Positions 8,278 to 18,587 of a stretch of 64,000 nucleotides of DNA are shown piece by piece. A program made the translations under genes and the position numbers. Positions within the stretch are counted from its first letter, which is position 1. Every line of letters begins with the position of its first letter. The stretch spans positions 539,501-603,500 of the forward strand of contig NZ_CP049074.1 of assembly GCF_013343295.1 (NCBI RefSeq), read 5' to 3'. This DNA is from Metallosphaera tengchongensis (GTDB taxonomy: Archaea; Thermoproteota; Thermoprotei_A; Sulfolobales; Sulfolobaceae). The notes beneath the pieces are model-generated. The model had not been told where the DNA came from and ran no database searches. It worked only from the letters and a program-made list of their open reading frames with translations.

Positions 8278-9456
8278 TTAGGGCGTAACTTTGATCAACG
8301 CCCCTACCTTAGCTAGGCTATCCCAAAACTTTGGGTTGCTCTTCTTTACGCATTCAGCACTCAACACCTTTCCTCCCGCATTGAGGGCTAAGTCCCCTGC
8401 CATCATGGCGATCCTGTGGTCCTTGGGACAATCCACTTCCCCTCTCCTTAACCTTCCTCCAATTATCCTTATTTTCCCGTCTTGGACTTGGGTGGTTACC
8501 CCAAAGCTCCTCAATGTTAGGGTTATTGTCTCCACCCTGTCGCTCTCCTTGGTTCTGAGCCTCTGGACGTCCTCAATCACGGACTCGTTGGGCGAAATAG
8601 CCATGATCACAGCAAGGGATGGCGCTAGGTCTGGAACATCATTGACCGAGACTTTGAGAGGGTTGTGAACTCCGGTGTCCTCCACCTCCCACGTTCCTTC
8701 CACCACCTCGCTTCGGGCTCCGCTCTCCTTAAGGAGATTCACTATCACGTGGTCTCCAAAGTAGTTGGGCGTGGGATAAAGGTTAGTTATTTTAATTTTG
8801 CCTCCTGTAAGGATCGCACCGTTGGCGTAAAAGGATGCTAAGGCGTAGTCCCCCGGGACTTTCCCCTGGAACTTACCGAGCTGGGAGCATTGGACCTCTA
8901 CGACGTTCCCTTCGAACCTAACCTTCCCACCTACCATATTTATGACTTCGGCGGTCATGTGTATGTAGCCCTTGGAGGAAATTGGGGGTATAATCCTGAT
9001 TCTCCCTCCCCCCTTGAGACAATATGCGTAAATGAGCCCCGAGATGTACTGACTGCTCTCCCAACCTTCGATTTCCGTCTCGTCCTCCAGCTGACCCTCC
9101 ACTACTAAAGGCAGGGAGTTGGAGGAAAACTTAGCCTTCCTCATGTACCTTAGGGCGTTGAGCGGTCTCCTCCTTAAGGTTTCGTCACCGTCCAACTTAA
9201 CCTTCCTTCCGAGGGTTAGGAGTATTGGGATGATCATTCTCAAGGTAGTTGCAGAGCCTCCGAGGTGGAGTTCCTCCCTTCCCTCCCTTATTCCCCTAAC
9301 CACATTGAGGGCGACCTTAACGTCATCCGACTCCGGAACGTTCTCCAGTCTGACCTCAGTTAGGAGCGAGAGCAGGACGTACCTTATGCCGTAGCTCTTG
9401 GAGGGTGGAGCTTCCACCTCGCCCCTTATGACAGAGGGCTCAATTTCTACTATCAA
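8278..9456 (-). CDS. aroA: 3-Phosphoshikimate 1-carboxyvinyltransferase (EPSP synthase)
   Basis: A 392-residue enzyme that joins shikimate 3-phosphate and phosphoenolpyruvate, step six of the pathway. It opens with [14 protein letters not shown], carries [17 protein letters not shown] (the substrate-binding GGSATTLR loop), a central GDYALASFY segment and a late [10 protein letters not shown] motif (about residues 300-310), all EPSP-synthase hallmarks. It is the last gene of the aro operon; its start overlaps the 3' end of the shikimate kinase gene by 17 bases. Confidence 0.96.
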   Translation of the reverse strand: MIVEIEPSVIRGEVEAPPSKSYGIRYVLLSLLTEVRLENVPESDDVKVALNVVRGIREGREELHLGGSATTLRMIIPILLTLGRKVKLDGDETLRRRPLNALRYMRKAKFSSNSLPLVVEGQLEDETEIEGWESSQYISGLIYAYCLKGGGRIRIIPPISSKGYIHMTAEVINMVGGKVRFEGNVVEVQCSQLGKFQGKVPGDYALASFYANGAILTGGKIKITNLYPTPNYFGDHVIVNLLKESGARSEVVEGTWEVEDTGVHNPLKVSVNDVPDLAPSLAVIMAISPNESVIEDVQRLRTKESDRVETITLTLRSFGVTTQVQDGKIRIIGGRLRRGEVDCPKDHRIAMMAGDLALNAGGKVLSAECVKKSNPKFWDSLAKVGALIKVTP

Positions 9457-10219
9457 GATTTATCGGCCTCACCTTCATGACTCTTCCGTATCTCTCCAGG
9501 GTCTCCTGAACTGGGCCCTCTTCTCCTTCCTTGACCACAGCGAAGTAGGAGGGGCCGTTCCCAGAAATTCCAGAGGCTAAAGCACCCCTCCTTAGGCTTT
9601 CCTCTATTGGTTCCGATGGGAAACCCAGTATCTCAGCTACTGCTATTCCGTTCATCTTCATAGCTTCAACAACTCTACCTGATAAAGCCATTTCAAATAT
9701 CTCCTTGAAGAGGACTCTAAACTTCCTCAATTTATTCAGGTCTATAGTCCCTTTACCTTCCCTGGCCAGTACGAGTATTATGAAATCCTCAGGAGCCCTA
9801 TCCTTCCTTATCACTCTAAATTCCTTGTTATAGGTGAAGGAAATCCCTCCGTAAAATGAGGCCACAGAGTCGTCTAGAGCTCCGGTGTAGGAGACCCCAG
9901 CCTTGAGGGAAAGGATAGCTGAAAGTTTGGGCACGTCCAGTTCTAGGTCAAACTTCTTGGCTATTTCACCTATCAGCGCACACGAGACCGCGCTACTACT
10001 CTTCAGACCGCTACTCCTGGGTATCTCGGACTTAATCTCCACCCGTAAGTTGTCTATCCCGAGCCCTCTGAAATAGTCCAGGATCTCCCTGACCAGGACG
10101 TCATTCTCCTCGTTTTTACCCTCCGAGACCTCCACGACTACCTTAAGGTTGACCGCCATGGAGGATCCATACCATGAGGGTAGGGCATTGACTACTGAGA
10201 TTCCTCCGTAGGCCTGCAT
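9440..10219 (-). CDS. aroK: Archaeal shikimate kinase (GHMP family)
   Basis: Phosphorylates shikimate at O3. This is the archaeal kinase type related to homoserine and mevalonate kinases, not the bacterial AroK fold. The ATP-binding GHMP motif reads [16 protein letters not shown], and the C-terminal motif is [19 protein letters not shown] choose the ATG at 10219 ([16 protein letters not shown]), which matches the usual start of the family, although the frame can be opened from 10240 deep inside aroC. The overlap with aroC is then 28 bases. Confidence 0.94.
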   Translation of the reverse strand: MQAYGGISVVNALPSWYGSSMAVNLKVVVEVSEGKNEENDVLVREILDYFRGLGIDNLRVEIKSEIPRSSGLKSSSAVSCALIGEIAKKFDLELDVPKLSAILSLKAGVSYTGALDDSVASFYGGISFTYNKEFRVIRKDRAPEDFIILVLAREGKGTIDLNKLRKFRVLFKEIFEMALSGRVVEAMKMNGIAVAEILGFPSEPIEESLRRGALASGISGNGPSYFAVVKEGEEGPVQETLERYGRVMKVRPINLDSRN

Positions 10220-11361
10220 TCTTCCATGTACCTCCTCCACCTGTCCTCTATTATTTCTGCCTGGCTTTTCTCCAGTCTAACTGTAGGGATGACACCGGAT
10301 CTCAGGGAGTGGTCAGCTAACGTTAGCGCCATCATGGACTCAACCACCGAAACCCCGCGTATCGCCACTGCGGGATCATGCCTCCCTAGGACTGAGATCT
10401 CTGAGGGATTGCCTGTCCTTAAGTCCACAGTGCCTTGTGGTTTCCTTATGGAGCTTGTTGGCTTGAATGAGCACCTTATCACTATGTCCTCTCCGGTAGT
10501 TATACCGCCTAGGATGCCTCCAGACTTGTTATCCTTCCAACCCAGTCTCTCCCCCTTCTTCACTATGGCGTCGTTGGCTTCACTCCCCTTCATCCTAGAC
10601 GCTTGAAAGCCCAACCCGTATTCGAAGCCAGTCACAGCCGGAATGGATAGGATTGCCTTGGCAAGGTCAGCCTTAATCTTATCGAACGTCGGTTCCCCCA
10701 GACCTGGGGGAGGATTCCTAGCAATAACCTCTGCTACTCCACCGTAGCTGTCGCCCTCTACGGTCGCTTGCTTCACTAGGTCCTGGAATCTAGCTTCGCT
10801 TTCCTTGTCTGAGGCCCTAACTGGACTGTACTTTGAGCAGAGGACGCTACGAAAGTCAGCAGGTTTAGACTCCAGGGGGCCCAGACTCTTGAGCCTACCC
10901 GCTATCCAAGTATCGTGGTACATTAGAAGTTTTTTAGCTATGGCACCAGCTGCGACTCTACCTACAGTTTCCCTTGCACTGGATCTACCCCCTCCTCTGT
11001 AATCCCAGTTCTCAAAGCCGTACCTCATAATGAAGGGTAGATCTGCGTGTCCAGGTCTCGGTTTAAACCTCACTTCCTCGTAAAAGGATGAAATGACGTC
11101 AGTGTTCCTAACTACAATGGCTATTGGGGATCCTGTGGTTCTCCCATCGTAAATCCCGCTGAGTATCTCCGGAACGTCCTTCTCCCTCCTGCCTGAGACG
11201 TAAAGTCTCCCTGGCCTCCTGAAGGAGAGCTCGAATTCTATGTCCTCTTGGGAGAGCTTAAGTCCTGCAGGGACTCCGTCAACTACCACCCCCACTGCAG
11301 GTCCGTGACTCTCCCCAAAGGTAGTTATGGACAAAACTTTACCGAACGAGTTGCCTGGCAT
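10192..11361 (-). CDS. aroC: Chorismate synthase
   Basis: A 389-residue enzyme making chorismate from EPSP with reduced FMN. Signature stretches: [16 protein letters not shown] near the N-terminus, [35 protein letters not shown] in the middle, and the C-terminal [17 protein letters not shown]. All are in order and the length is normal for archaea. It overlaps aroE (23 bases) and aroK (28 bases), so the whole operon is translationally coupled. Confidence 0.97.
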   Translation of the reverse strand: MPGNSFGKVLSITTFGESHGPAVGVVVDGVPAGLKLSQEDIEFELSFRRPGRLYVSGRREKDVPEILSGIYDGRTTGSPIAIVVRNTDVISSFYEEVRFKPRPGHADLPFIMRYGFENWDYRGGGRSSARETVGRVAAGAIAKKLLMYHDTWIAGRLKSLGPLESKPADFRSVLCSKYSPVRASDKESEARFQDLVKQATVEGDSYGGVAEVIARNPPPGLGEPTFDKIKADLAKAILSIPAVTGFEYGLGFQASRMKGSEANDAIVKKGERLGWKDNKSGGILGGITTGEDIVIRCSFKPTSSIRKPQGTVDLRTGNPSEISVLGRHDPAVAIRGVSVVESMMALTLADHSLRSGVIPTVRLEKSQAEIIEDRWRRYMEECRPTEESQ

Positions 11362-12121
11362 TTAGGAAATTCACCACCTGTAGGTCATCTAAGCTCTTCC
11401 CAAACCAAATTTTTTCAGCCTCCATTGCTTGCCTCACTAAGATTTCCAGTCCCGTAACAGTCCTCAGTCCCCTTTCCTTAGCCAGCTTGAGGAAGGGGGT
11501 GTCCTTGTACACGAACTCGATAGCGACTTTCCCCTTAACACACTCCAGAGGGACTGAGTAGGGATCAGGGATTGTGTTAACCACGATGTCGTAGTCGTCC
11601 CTGCAGTCATCAGTCACTTCAGCTTCTAAACTGTACCTAGCTAACCTGTCGACAAGCTCCTGGCTCCTCTCCCTAGTTCTGTTCCTTATCAGAATCCGAC
11701 TGCCCATCTCCGCTAGGGCAAAGGACGCTGCCTTAGCCGCTCCGCCTGCACCGAGTATCAAAGCCTTACCATACTTTTCTCCCACGAGTGACTTTACTGC
11801 GAGATAGTCCGTGTTGTAGCCCCTTCCTTGGAAAACCGTGTTCACTGCACCTATCCTCTCAGCCTCGGGAGAGAGAGAGTCAAGGTAGGGTATCACGGAC
11901 TCCTTGTAGGGTATAGTGACGTTTAGTCCGTAGGTCAACTCTAGCAGACCTGGCAAAGCCCTCTGGAACTTTTCCCTACCCAGGTCGAATATGACGTAGA
12001 GGGCGTTGAGTCCTAACCTCTCGAAAGAGTAATTGTGAATTAGAGGAGACAGGGAATAACTTATCTTCTCTCCTAGAACCCCCAGTAATTTGGTTTCGTA
12101 CGATATGGAGGTGCAGTTCAC
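11339..12121 (-). CDS. aroE: Shikimate dehydrogenase
   Basis: A 260-residue enzyme that reduces 3-dehydroshikimate to shikimate. The substrate domain shows [21 protein letters not shown] (catalytic lysine) and GAVNTV; the nucleotide domain has [15 protein letters not shown], then IRNRTRERS, which suits NADPH. The C-terminus has [19 protein letters not shown]. Its ATG overlaps the aroB stop. Confidence 0.96.
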   Translation of the reverse strand: MNCTSISYETKLLGVLGEKISYSLSPLIHNYSFERLGLNALYVIFDLGREKFQRALPGLLELTYGLNVTIPYKESVIPYLDSLSPEAERIGAVNTVFQGRGYNTDYLAVKSLVGEKYGKALILGAGGAAKAASFALAEMGSRILIRNRTRERSQELVDRLARYSLEAEVTDDCRDDYDIVVNTIPDPYSVPLECVKGKVAIEFVYKDTPFLKLAKERGLRTVTGLEILVRQAMEAEKIWFGKSLDDLQVVNFLNARQLVR

Positions 12122-13164
12122 GTCCCATCACCCAAGCACTGCACTACGAACCCCCTTAGGGTCTCAAGGGGGATCTTTACCCCTCTCCAGCTCCCTATCC
12201 TTGTGGGAAAGGGCATAAGGATGTCCTCTCCTCTCCTCTTCTTGTCCTTGGAAAGGGACTTAACAGCCTGCTCCTTATCTAGTCCCTTAAGTTGGTCTGG
12301 GGAAATAGGTAAGTTAAAGAGCTGAAGGAGCCAGATAACGTCCTCCACTACCCCCTCCTCCGCGTAACCCATCTCCTCAGCTATCTTCGCCTCACAAACC
12401 ATCCCCACTGAGATGGCTAACCCGTGTGGGATCTGGAAGTTGGATCCGGCTTCTATTGCGTGTCCTACGGTATGTCCAAAGTTAAGTACTACCCTAATAC
12501 CCTTAGTTTCCCTCTCGTCCTCTGCGACGACCTTAAGCTTATTTAGAGCTGACAAATGTATAACCCTCTCGAGGGAGTTCTGCTCCTTCCTCAGTATGGA
12601 GGAATAGTTTAAGGAGAGGAAGTCGTAAAGCTCCTTATCCAGGACCAGACCGTACTTTATGACCTCCGCCATCCCCTTTCTTATCTCCTCTTCAGGCAAA
12701 GTGTCCAGGAAAGAGATGTCCTCCAGTATTAGGGAAGGCTGATAAAAAGTGCCCAACATGTTCTTCGCCATCCCGTAATTTACGCCTGTTTTACCTCCTA
12801 TCCCCGCGTCAACCATCCCCAAGAGGGTGGTGGGTACGTTGACCAAGTTTAGACCCCTCATGAAGATGGAAGCCGAGAACCCGGCTACGTCAAGTACGGT
12901 ACCCCCTCCAATGGCGACCAGGTAGTCCCCCCTTGTGAACTCGGCTTCGAGGAGTTCGTCGACTATCCTCATGGCGTTCTTAATGTCCTTACCAGATTCG
13001 CCGTCCTCAATTTCCACCTCAAGGTCAGCCTTCAACTCAGGCTTAATGGATTTCGGGTGGACAATGCACTTCCTTCCAGGAAGCGACTCTATCTCCTTAA
13101 CTACTCCTCTCCCTACCTTGACTTTCACCTCAGAACAGCAGACCTGTTGAGAGAACTCCATCAT
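12118..13164 (-). CDS. aroB: 3-Dehydroquinate synthase
   Basis: A 348-residue zinc- and NAD-dependent enzyme converting DAHP to 3-dehydroquinate. The NAD-binding loop is [21 protein letters not shown]; zinc-site residues lie in [30 protein letters not shown] and [11 protein letters not shown]. It overlaps aroG upstream and aroE downstream by four bases each. The TTG/ATG doublet gives MMEFSQQ, so the exact start is uncertain by one or two residues. Confidence 0.96.
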   Translation of the reverse strand: MMEFSQQVCCSEVKVKVGRGVVKEIESLPGRKCIVHPKSIKPELKADLEVEIEDGESGKDIKNAMRIVDELLEAEFTRGDYLVAIGGGTVLDVAGFSASIFMRGLNLVNVPTTLLGMVDAGIGGKTGVNYGMAKNMLGTFYQPSLILEDISFLDTLPEEEIRKGMAEVIKYGLVLDKELYDFLSLNYSSILRKEQNSLERVIHLSALNKLKVVAEDERETKGIRVVLNFGHTVGHAIEAGSNFQIPHGLAISVGMVCEAKIAEEMGYAEEGVVEDVIWLLQLFNLPISPDQLKGLDKEQAVKSLSKDKKRRGEDILMPFPTRIGSWRGVKIPLETLRGFVVQCLGDGT

Positions 13165-14153
13165 GCAGACCTACCTAGAACTGACGCCAAAGCCTTTATC
13201 CTCTCCATGAGGAGCTGGAACGAGTCTGGAGTTAGCTGTTGCTCTGAGTCGCTCAGCGCGACCTCAGGTTTTGGGTGTACCTCTATTAGAATCATGTCCG
13301 CTCCTGCAGCAACTGAGGCCAATGCCAGTGAGTGGACTAGTTCCCTCTTCCCTGCAGGGTGGCTTGGGTCTGCGCAGAAGGGGAGGTGTGTCATTAGCTT
13401 CCCTGCCACCATTCCCCCCAAATCCAGGGTAAACCTAGTGGACTTCTCGAAGGTTCTAATTCCCCTCTCGCAGAGCACCACGTTACCGTTCCCTTCCATT
13501 AGGATATACTCAGCAGACTGTATGAGCTCCTCCACGGTGTTGCCAAGTCCTCTCTTTAGGAGGACCGGTTTACCCATTTTCCCAGCCTCCCTGAGCAAGG
13601 TGAAGTTCTGCGAGTTCCGAGCACCTATCTGGATCATGTCGGCGAACTTCACGAAGGCGTCCCTGTCCCTAGCATCAAGTATCTCGGAGACTACAGGAAG
13701 TCCAGTCTCCTCACTTGCTCTCCTCAATATTTTGAGCCCCTCTTCTCCTAAACCCTGGAAGGAGTATGGGCTTGTCCTAGGTTTGTAAGCCCCTCCCCTA
13801 AGTAGGGAGGCACCAGCCCTCTTGACTGCCCTAGCTACAGTCAGGGTCTGTTCCTCAGACTCTACGGCACATGGGCCCGCAGCTACTACCACCTTGTTTC
13901 CTCCAACTTCAACGTCCTTGACCTTGACCAGGGTAGGGTCCTTCTTCCACTCGTTACCAGCTAAAACGTAGGACTTCTTTGTCTTTACCATTAACTCAAC
14001 CGAGTCGTCTTTGATTCCCTCCACCTCAGAGTCTGGATATGCAAGTGCCAATTGCTTCCCGTAGAGGTTGAGGAACTTGAAGGAGGCCGAGCTTGACTCG
14101 AGCTTCTCCTTTAGGGATGATGTATCCGTACCCCTTAGAATGAACAAGATCAT
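13161..14153 (-). CDS. aroG: DAHP synthase, type I-beta with N-terminal ferredoxin-like domain
   Basis: A 330-residue enzyme that condenses erythrose 4-phosphate and phosphoenolpyruvate, the first committed step. Residues 1 to about 65 form a ferredoxin-like (ACT-type) regulatory domain, as in the feedback-inhibited Thermotoga-type enzymes. The barrel follows, with [29 protein letters not shown] and [14 protein letters not shown]. By analogy the N-terminal domain may sense aromatic amino acids. Immediately downstream of the fused chorismate mutase gene. Confidence 0.95.
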   Translation of the reverse strand: MILFILRGTDTSSLKEKLESSSASFKFLNLYGKQLALAYPDSEVEGIKDDSVELMVKTKKSYVLAGNEWKKDPTLVKVKDVEVGGNKVVVAAGPCAVESEEQTLTVARAVKRAGASLLRGGAYKPRTSPYSFQGLGEEGLKILRRASEETGLPVVSEILDARDRDAFVKFADMIQIGARNSQNFTLLREAGKMGKPVLLKRGLGNTVEELIQSAEYILMEGNGNVVLCERGIRTFEKSTRFTLDLGGMVAGKLMTHLPFCADPSHPAGKRELVHSLALASVAAGADMILIEVHPKPEVALSDSEQQLTPDSFQLLMERIKALASVLGRSA

Positions 14154-15184
14154 TTCTTTTCCTGTTCAAAAGTAGAGAAAAGGGTATTTAACTCTCTAAG
14201 TCCTATCCTCCTGGCTTCCTTGGCGTAAGGGTTCAACCTCTGTATCTCCATGATCACGCCCTCCAGTTCCCTCACCCTTTTAGCTATCCTGTGAACCTCC
14301 CTGAAGTTAGTAGTTTCAAAGTTGCTGAAGTCTACGTTCATCTCCCTGGAGAGTAATTCAAGGCTCCTGGAAAGCCCAATCATGTAGAAATGCGGGAGCA
14401 CCTGGACTAGGGCCATTGCCCTCTCATGAGTATCTAGGTCAGTTACCACGACGGAGAGACCCACGTCAGTCCAGAACTTGTGCACATCTTGGATGTCCCC
14501 AGACGTGGAGGAGGGTATTAATGCTATCTTCTCCCCAACCGGATTTAGGTAAGGCCCAAAGAGGGGATGAGTAGAAACGAATCTGAACTTCTCCCTCTCG
14601 GAGGTTCTCTCCAGTTCCCTAAAAGAGCTCTGCTTGCTGGAAAGGATGTCCATGACTGTCTTCCCGGATGCCGCGTGAAGGTACTTGGACATGCTGTCAG
14701 AGAACACCCCCTCTGGCGGAAGCGCTAGTAAGATCATTTCGCCCCACTGTAACGCGTGGGGGACCGGCATGGTGGTGAAGCCGAACTCCTTCGCCAACTT
14801 CTCAGACTTCTCAAGGTTCCTACCAGTGATTACAACTTCGTGGCCTGCTAGCTTAAAGAGCGACGCAAGGGATCTAGCCATGCCCCCGTATCCGACTATG
14901 GTAACTTTCCTCCTCTCAGATGGTCCCAACTCCCTCATCTTAGCTACGGTGAAGATGGTTGACAGAAGGTTGTCGGCCAGAACTTCAGGTATGCCATACC
15001 TCCTTGCCATTCCCCTCCATTTCTCCCTGACCTCGTCCTCTCTCCTTTGGTCGGTGACTGGGAGACCTTTAGCCTTCTTGAACTTACCCACCTCTGAGAC
15101 TAGTTCCAACCTTCTGAAGAACAGTTTGAACAGCTCCTCATCTACCTTATCTATCTCTGCCCTAAGCCTATCAAGTTCCGTCAT
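14150..15184 (-). CDS. tyrA: Chorismate mutase-prephenate dehydrogenase fusion
   Basis: A 344-residue bifunctional protein. Residues 1 to about 85 are an AroQ-class chorismate mutase (LRAEIDKVDEELFKLFFRRL, then a QRREDEVREKW helix). From about residue 92 a Rossmann domain starts VTIVGYGGMARSLASLFKLAGHEVV and continues to the prephenate-dehydrogenase catalytic region (STHPLFGP). It channels chorismate through prephenate to the tyrosine branch. An alanine-tyrosine-type role versus arogenate use cannot be told from sequence. Its start overlaps the upstream 109-residue frame by ATGA. Confidence 0.92.
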   Translation of the reverse strand: MTELDRLRAEIDKVDEELFKLFFRRLELVSEVGKFKKAKGLPVTDQRREDEVREKWRGMARRYGIPEVLADNLLSTIFTVAKMRELGPSERRKVTIVGYGGMARSLASLFKLAGHEVVITGRNLEKSEKLAKEFGFTTMPVPHALQWGEMILLALPPEGVFSDSMSKYLHAASGKTVMDILSSKQSSFRELERTSEREKFRFVSTHPLFGPYLNPVGEKIALIPSSTSGDIQDVHKFWTDVGLSVVVTDLDTHERAMALVQVLPHFYMIGLSRSLELLSREMNVDFSNFETTNFREVHRIAKRVRELEGVIMEIQRLNPYAKEARRIGLRELNTLFSTFEQEKK

Positions 15185-15510
15185 CCCTGCCCTGAACCTC
15201 CTTGGTTACCTTTGGAGATTATTCTTTTAGTCCATTCCGCCCTCGGACATAAAGGAGAACTTCTATCCGTGGGAAATTTCCTAGTTTTCAAATTATCCAG
15301 CTCAGACCTCCCCCTAGGTTTCCTGAAGGTGGAATTGCAGTCTAGATTCTCCCCATCGGAGTAGTTGATGTTCCCACGGTTCCAGATCTCAAATCCCCCA
15401 TCCATCCTCACAGCAACCAGCTCGTTAAATCCTTGCTTCCCACCCTCTGGTTCCAAGACGTGGAGGCTGAATAAATCCGTGAGATCCAATTCCCCAGAGG
15501 GCGTTTCCAT
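15181..15510 (-). CDS. Unrecognised 109-residue ORF heading the aro operon
   Basis: The frame starts METPSGELDLTDLFSLHVLEP. The first half looks like an ordinary protein (VAVRMDGGFEIWNRG); the second half is basic and low in hydrophobic residues (FRKPRGRSELDNLKTRK). I do not recognise it. Two things favour expression: a TATA box 27 bases before the ATG, and ATGA coupling to tyrA. It could equally be the decayed remnant of a longer gene that still carries the operon promoter, or act as a leader cistron. Confidence 0.45.
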   Translation of the reverse strand: METPSGELDLTDLFSLHVLEPEGGKQGFNELVAVRMDGGFEIWNRGNINYSDGENLDCNSTFRKPRGRSELDNLKTRKFPTDRSSPLCPRAEWTKRIISKGNQGGSGQG

Positions 15511-15532
15511 GGTACAAACGTAGTCAAAAATA

Positions 15533-15543
15533 GTTTTTAAATA
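15533..15543 (-). promoter_or_regulatory. Promoter (TATA box) of the aro operon
   Basis: On the minus strand ATTTAAAAACT is centred about 27 bases before the ATG at 15510, the typical geometry of a leaderless Sulfolobales transcript. No other good TATA box is seen within the tightly overlapping aro genes, so one promoter probably drives all eight cistrons. Confidence 0.6.
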
Positions 15544-15565
15544 TTTACCCGTGGCGTAGCTAAGT

Positions 15566-16513
15566 TCACTTCATTAGCTCTAGGGCTGCATTGACGATGG
15601 TCTTCTGGGTAATACCGTAATAGTCTAGGAGTTCCCTTTGGCTCCTGGCTGACCTACCGTAAGTCGTTGCTCCTACGAACCTCATGGGTACGGGGTAGGT
15701 CGAAACCACAGTCTCAGCTATCGCTGAGCCCACCCCTCCCATCACGTTGTGCTCTTCCACCGTAACTATTCTTCCTGTCTTCCTGGCTAAATACTCTATG
15801 GTAGACTTGTCGATGGGTTTAATCGAAGGTACGTTAACTACAGCTGCGCTGATTCCCATCTTTTCCAGTTCCTCAGCTGCCTTAAGCGCGTCCCAGAGCA
15901 CGACGCCAGCTCCCATTATGGTCAAATCGTCACCGTCCCTCAATGTGTAGGCTTTCCCTATCTCGAACTTGTAATCTATAGTCGAGGTTATAGGTGGAGA
16001 ATAGTCCCTCCCCATTCTGTAATACAAAGGCCCCTTGTCGTTCAAGACTACGGGCATACTTCTCTCCACTTCCGCAGCGTCTGCCGGAATCACTACCTTA
16101 AAGTTGGGGATGACCCTCATTAACGCAATGTCCTCCAGGGCCTGGTGGCTTGAACCATCTCCACTGTCGCTGTAGCCCGAATGGGTTACGAAGACCTTTA
16201 CGTTCAAGTTCATCCTACCTATTGAGTTCCTCATCTGTTCCCAGGCCCTCATTAGGAACATGGCGAACCCAACTACCACTGGTTTCTTCCCAACAGCTGA
16301 GAGCCCTGCCCCGAAGTTTACCATGTCCTGTTCCGAAATGCCCACGTTGAAGTACCTGTCTGGAAACTTCTCCTTGTAATAGGACGCCCTTGAAGAGTCA
16401 CCTACATCGGCCGTAATTACTATGATGTCCTTGTCGGCCTCCCCTAACTTCACAAGGGTTCGGCCGAAGGCTTCACGTATTGAGGAGAAACTGCCTTGCA
16501 ACATCCGGAACAA
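15566..16513 (-). CDS. Transketolase, C-terminal subunit
   Basis: A 315-residue subunit carrying the pyrimidine-binding and C-terminal domains of a split transketolase. Visible: [42 protein letters not shown] with the conserved glutamate for thiamine diphosphate activation, then [24 protein letters not shown], and a C-terminal domain from about residue 190. With the N-terminal subunit it interconverts pentose and hexose phosphates and can supply erythrose 4-phosphate for the adjacent aro operon. It overlaps the N-terminal subunit gene by 41 bases. Confidence 0.93.
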   Translation of the reverse strand: MFRMLQGSFSSIREAFGRTLVKLGEADKDIIVITADVGDSSRASYYKEKFPDRYFNVGISEQDMVNFGAGLSAVGKKPVVVGFAMFLMRAWEQMRNSIGRMNLNVKVFVTHSGYSDSGDGSSHQALEDIALMRVIPNFKVVIPADAAEVERSMPVVLNDKGPLYYRMGRDYSPPITSTIDYKFEIGKAYTLRDGDDLTIMGAGVVLWDALKAAEELEKMGISAAVVNVPSIKPIDKSTIEYLARKTGRIVTVEEHNVMGGVGSAIAETVVSTYPVPMRFVGATTYGRSARSQRELLDYYGITQKTIVNAALELMK

Positions 16514-17294
16514 CCCTCTGTCTCTTAGTGTTCTCTATCGGGGTGAACCCCTTGCCTCTCTTGGTATCTGCGAATATCACAGCAGGTCTCTTACTTTTAA
16601 CGGCCTCCTCCACGGTAGAGAGGACGCTTGAAATATCGTGCCCATCGCAGTGGAACACTCTCCAGCCAACAGCCCTCCATACCTCAGGAAGGAATTCCTT
16701 TGGCTTCACGTCCTTTGTGCTCTCATCTAACTGGAACCCGTTAACCTCAATTATGGCGACCAAGTTGTCTAAATTCCTAGCGACCGCGTGAGTCATCGCT
16801 TCCCATATCTCTCCTTCGTCCTGCTCTCCGTCTCCCATTATCACGAACACCCTACCAGTCCCCTTAGCCATCCTTATGCCTGTGGCAACACCTATGCCGA
16901 AGCTTAGACCTTGCCCTAGGCTCCCTGTTGACATGTCCACTCCTGGTATAAATGTCTCAGGATGCCCTTGAAGTAGGCCTGAGATGTCCTGTATTTTCCA
17001 CAGTTCCTCCTCTTGAATAAGACCCTTCTCATGTAGCACTGCGTAAAGGGCTGGCGCTGCGTGGCCTTTGCTTAATATTAACCAATCTCTGTTAGCCGGA
17101 TCCTGGGATTCCCTTAGCACCTTCATTTCTAACGCTGTAAGTATTTCTATACTGCTCAAGGAGGAACCAACATGTATCGACTGATCGTAGAACTGCATCT
17201 TTATAACGTTCTTCCTGGCCCTGTTGGCCATCTCCTTGAGCTTGTTTATTTCCTCTATTGATATTGGAATTCCATCACTTCCACCTTTTTCCAT
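16473..17294 (-). CDS. Transketolase, N-terminal (thiamine-diphosphate) subunit
   Basis: From the ATG at 17294 the product is 273 residues, the normal size. It shows [48 protein letters not shown] and the ThDP motif [15 protein letters not shown]. The same frame stays open for 129 more codons upstream, to 17681, but the family starts near MEKGG, and a TATA-like ACTTAAAAAAGG at about 17333-17344 precedes this ATG by roughly 45 bases, which would give a short leader. I therefore annotate the internal start. Confidence 0.88.
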   Translation of the reverse strand: MEKGGSDGIPISIEEINKLKEMANRARKNVIKMQFYDQSIHVGSSLSSIEILTALEMKVLRESQDPANRDWLILSKGHAAPALYAVLHEKGLIQEEELWKIQDISGLLQGHPETFIPGVDMSTGSLGQGLSFGIGVATGIRMAKGTGRVFVIMGDGEQDEGEIWEAMTHAVARNLDNLVAIIEVNGFQLDESTKDVKPKEFLPEVWRAVGWRVFHCDGHDISSVLSTVEEAVKSKRPAVIFADTKRGKGFTPIENTKRQRVVPDVARQFLLNT

Positions 17295-17681
17295 TGGTGC
17301 AACAACTAACCCCCAAGCTAATCCATACGCTTCCTTTTTTAAGTTTTCGGAGCGAGAGTAAAGTGGATAGTCCGGCAGTCTACCGGGGGCACGTATAGCA
17401 AATCTTAAGCTCCATCTTTTGAGGGCTTCGCATTTAGGGAAAGCATTTAAAAAACACTGGGTGAGATACTTCTGTGTGATATCATCGAACTCGCCCAGCT
17501 CCTTGATTGAGGATTCAACTACGCTAATGCAGGGACAGCATCCGTTAATTTCATCCCTTTTAGGTGAATCATCGTATCGTGGAGTTTCATTAACCCTTCC
17601 CAGCGCGACGTCATTAATCAAGTGGGAACTTAAATCTAAACCTTTGGAGAGGGGAGGAAATGGTTTAGATGATCGACACAT
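17295..17681 (-). other. In-frame open extension upstream of the transketolase subunit
   Basis: One hundred and twenty-nine codons without a stop continue the transketolase frame upstream to an ATG at 17681. The encoded peptide has CCPC at about residues 48-51, then [20 protein letters not shown] and [10 protein letters not shown], which read like a real folded segment. I recognise no family. It may be a genuine N-terminal domain, a separate small gene that has lost its stop, or chance. The other strand here leads into the E1-like gene. Confidence 0.35.
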
Positions 17682-17704
17682 CCTTTGGGAGCTAGTTAAG
17701 TAAG

Positions 17705-18580
17705 GTGATTACTCTGCCGAACTTTGAAATGGTAACTAGACAGCTTCTGGTTTTAGGTCCTGAGGTTCAGGAGAAAATTTTCAATCTCAAGATCCTGGTC
17801 GTAGGTTGTGGGGCTTTAGGGAGTTCCATACTGGAACAGCTCGTTAGACTGGGGGCTGAAAACATTACCGTCATGGACGCTGACGTGGTGGAGATATCGA
17901 ACCTCCACAGGACTCACCTCTTTAGGTACGAAGACGTTGGAAAACCGAAGGCGCTAGTTTGCTCCCAAAGGGCGATGGAGATAAACCCGGGGGCTAAGGT
18001 CAAACCAATACTCGATGTCCTTGACGAGACCAATGCGGAGGAAATGGTTAAGGGAGTGGACTTGGTTTTTGACGCTCTGGACAGCGTTAACTCCAGGTTA
18101 ATCCTTAACGACGCATGTGTTAAGAACAGGATCCCATTAATATATGGAGGGGTTTCAGGGGAGTATGGATCGGCCATGTTGGTGAAGCCTGGGGAGACCC
18201 CTTGCCTATCGTGCTTTATGGAGCCTCAAGAGGGAACTGACGCTTGCGAGACTGTGGGTACCACCCCAATGACCGTGTCCTTAGTAGCTACGTCCCAGGT
18301 CCAGCTCATGCTTCGCCTTCTTAGGGGGGATTATGCTTCAGGCCTTTACTACATCGACGCAGGTTCACTTTCAATCGACCTGATAAAAATGGAAAGAAAT
18401 CCATCTTGCCAGGCCTGTTCCCTGATGACGTATAAGTATCTCAAGGGTTTGGGGCACAGTTGTGGAATCGTAAGAGTAAAAGAAAATCCCCCTGAAGGCT
18501 CACCAGTACCCTACGTGAAGAGAGTGAACGACGGGCTGCTGATCTGCTATGAAAAATGTTTTAAGAAAATAGGAAGGTAG
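17705..18580 (+). CDS. E1-like ThiF/MoeB-family adenylyltransferase
   Basis: A 291-residue protein that by family adenylates the C-terminal glycine of a ubiquitin-like sulfur carrier or SAMP-type modifier. The nucleotide motif is [20 protein letters not shown] (from about residue 31), with [12 protein letters not shown] at about 58-69. Zinc cysteines are CLSC (167-170) and CQAC near 239. C181 in DACETVG is placed like the catalytic cysteine of E1 enzymes. GTG at 17705 or ATG at 17729 ([10 protein letters not shown]) may be the start. A target such as MoaD, ThiS or a SAMP cannot be chosen. Confidence 0.88.
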   Translation: MITLPNFEMVTRQLLVLGPEVQEKIFNLKILVVGCGALGSSILEQLVRLGAENITVMDADVVEISNLHRTHLFRYEDVGKPKALVCSQRAMEINPGAKVKPILDVLDETNAEEMVKGVDLVFDALDSVNSRLILNDACVKNRIPLIYGGVSGEYGSAMLVKPGETPCLSCFMEPQEGTDACETVGTTPMTVSLVATSQVQLMLRLLRGDYASGLYYIDAGSLSIDLIKMERNPSCQACSLMTYKYLKGLGHSCGIVRVKENPPEGSPVPYVKRVNDGLLICYEKCFKKIGR

Positions 18581-18587
18581 AACTTAG

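Noticed and set aside
12935-13788. Long plus-strand frames opposite aroB and aroG
   Set aside because: Shadow frames of strongly supported genes; composition (S, T, P rich) is typical of antisense translation.
17419-17703. Plus-strand frame between the transketolase and E1-like genes
   Set aside because: It lies opposite the better-looking minus-strand frame and has no recognisable features; not enough support.
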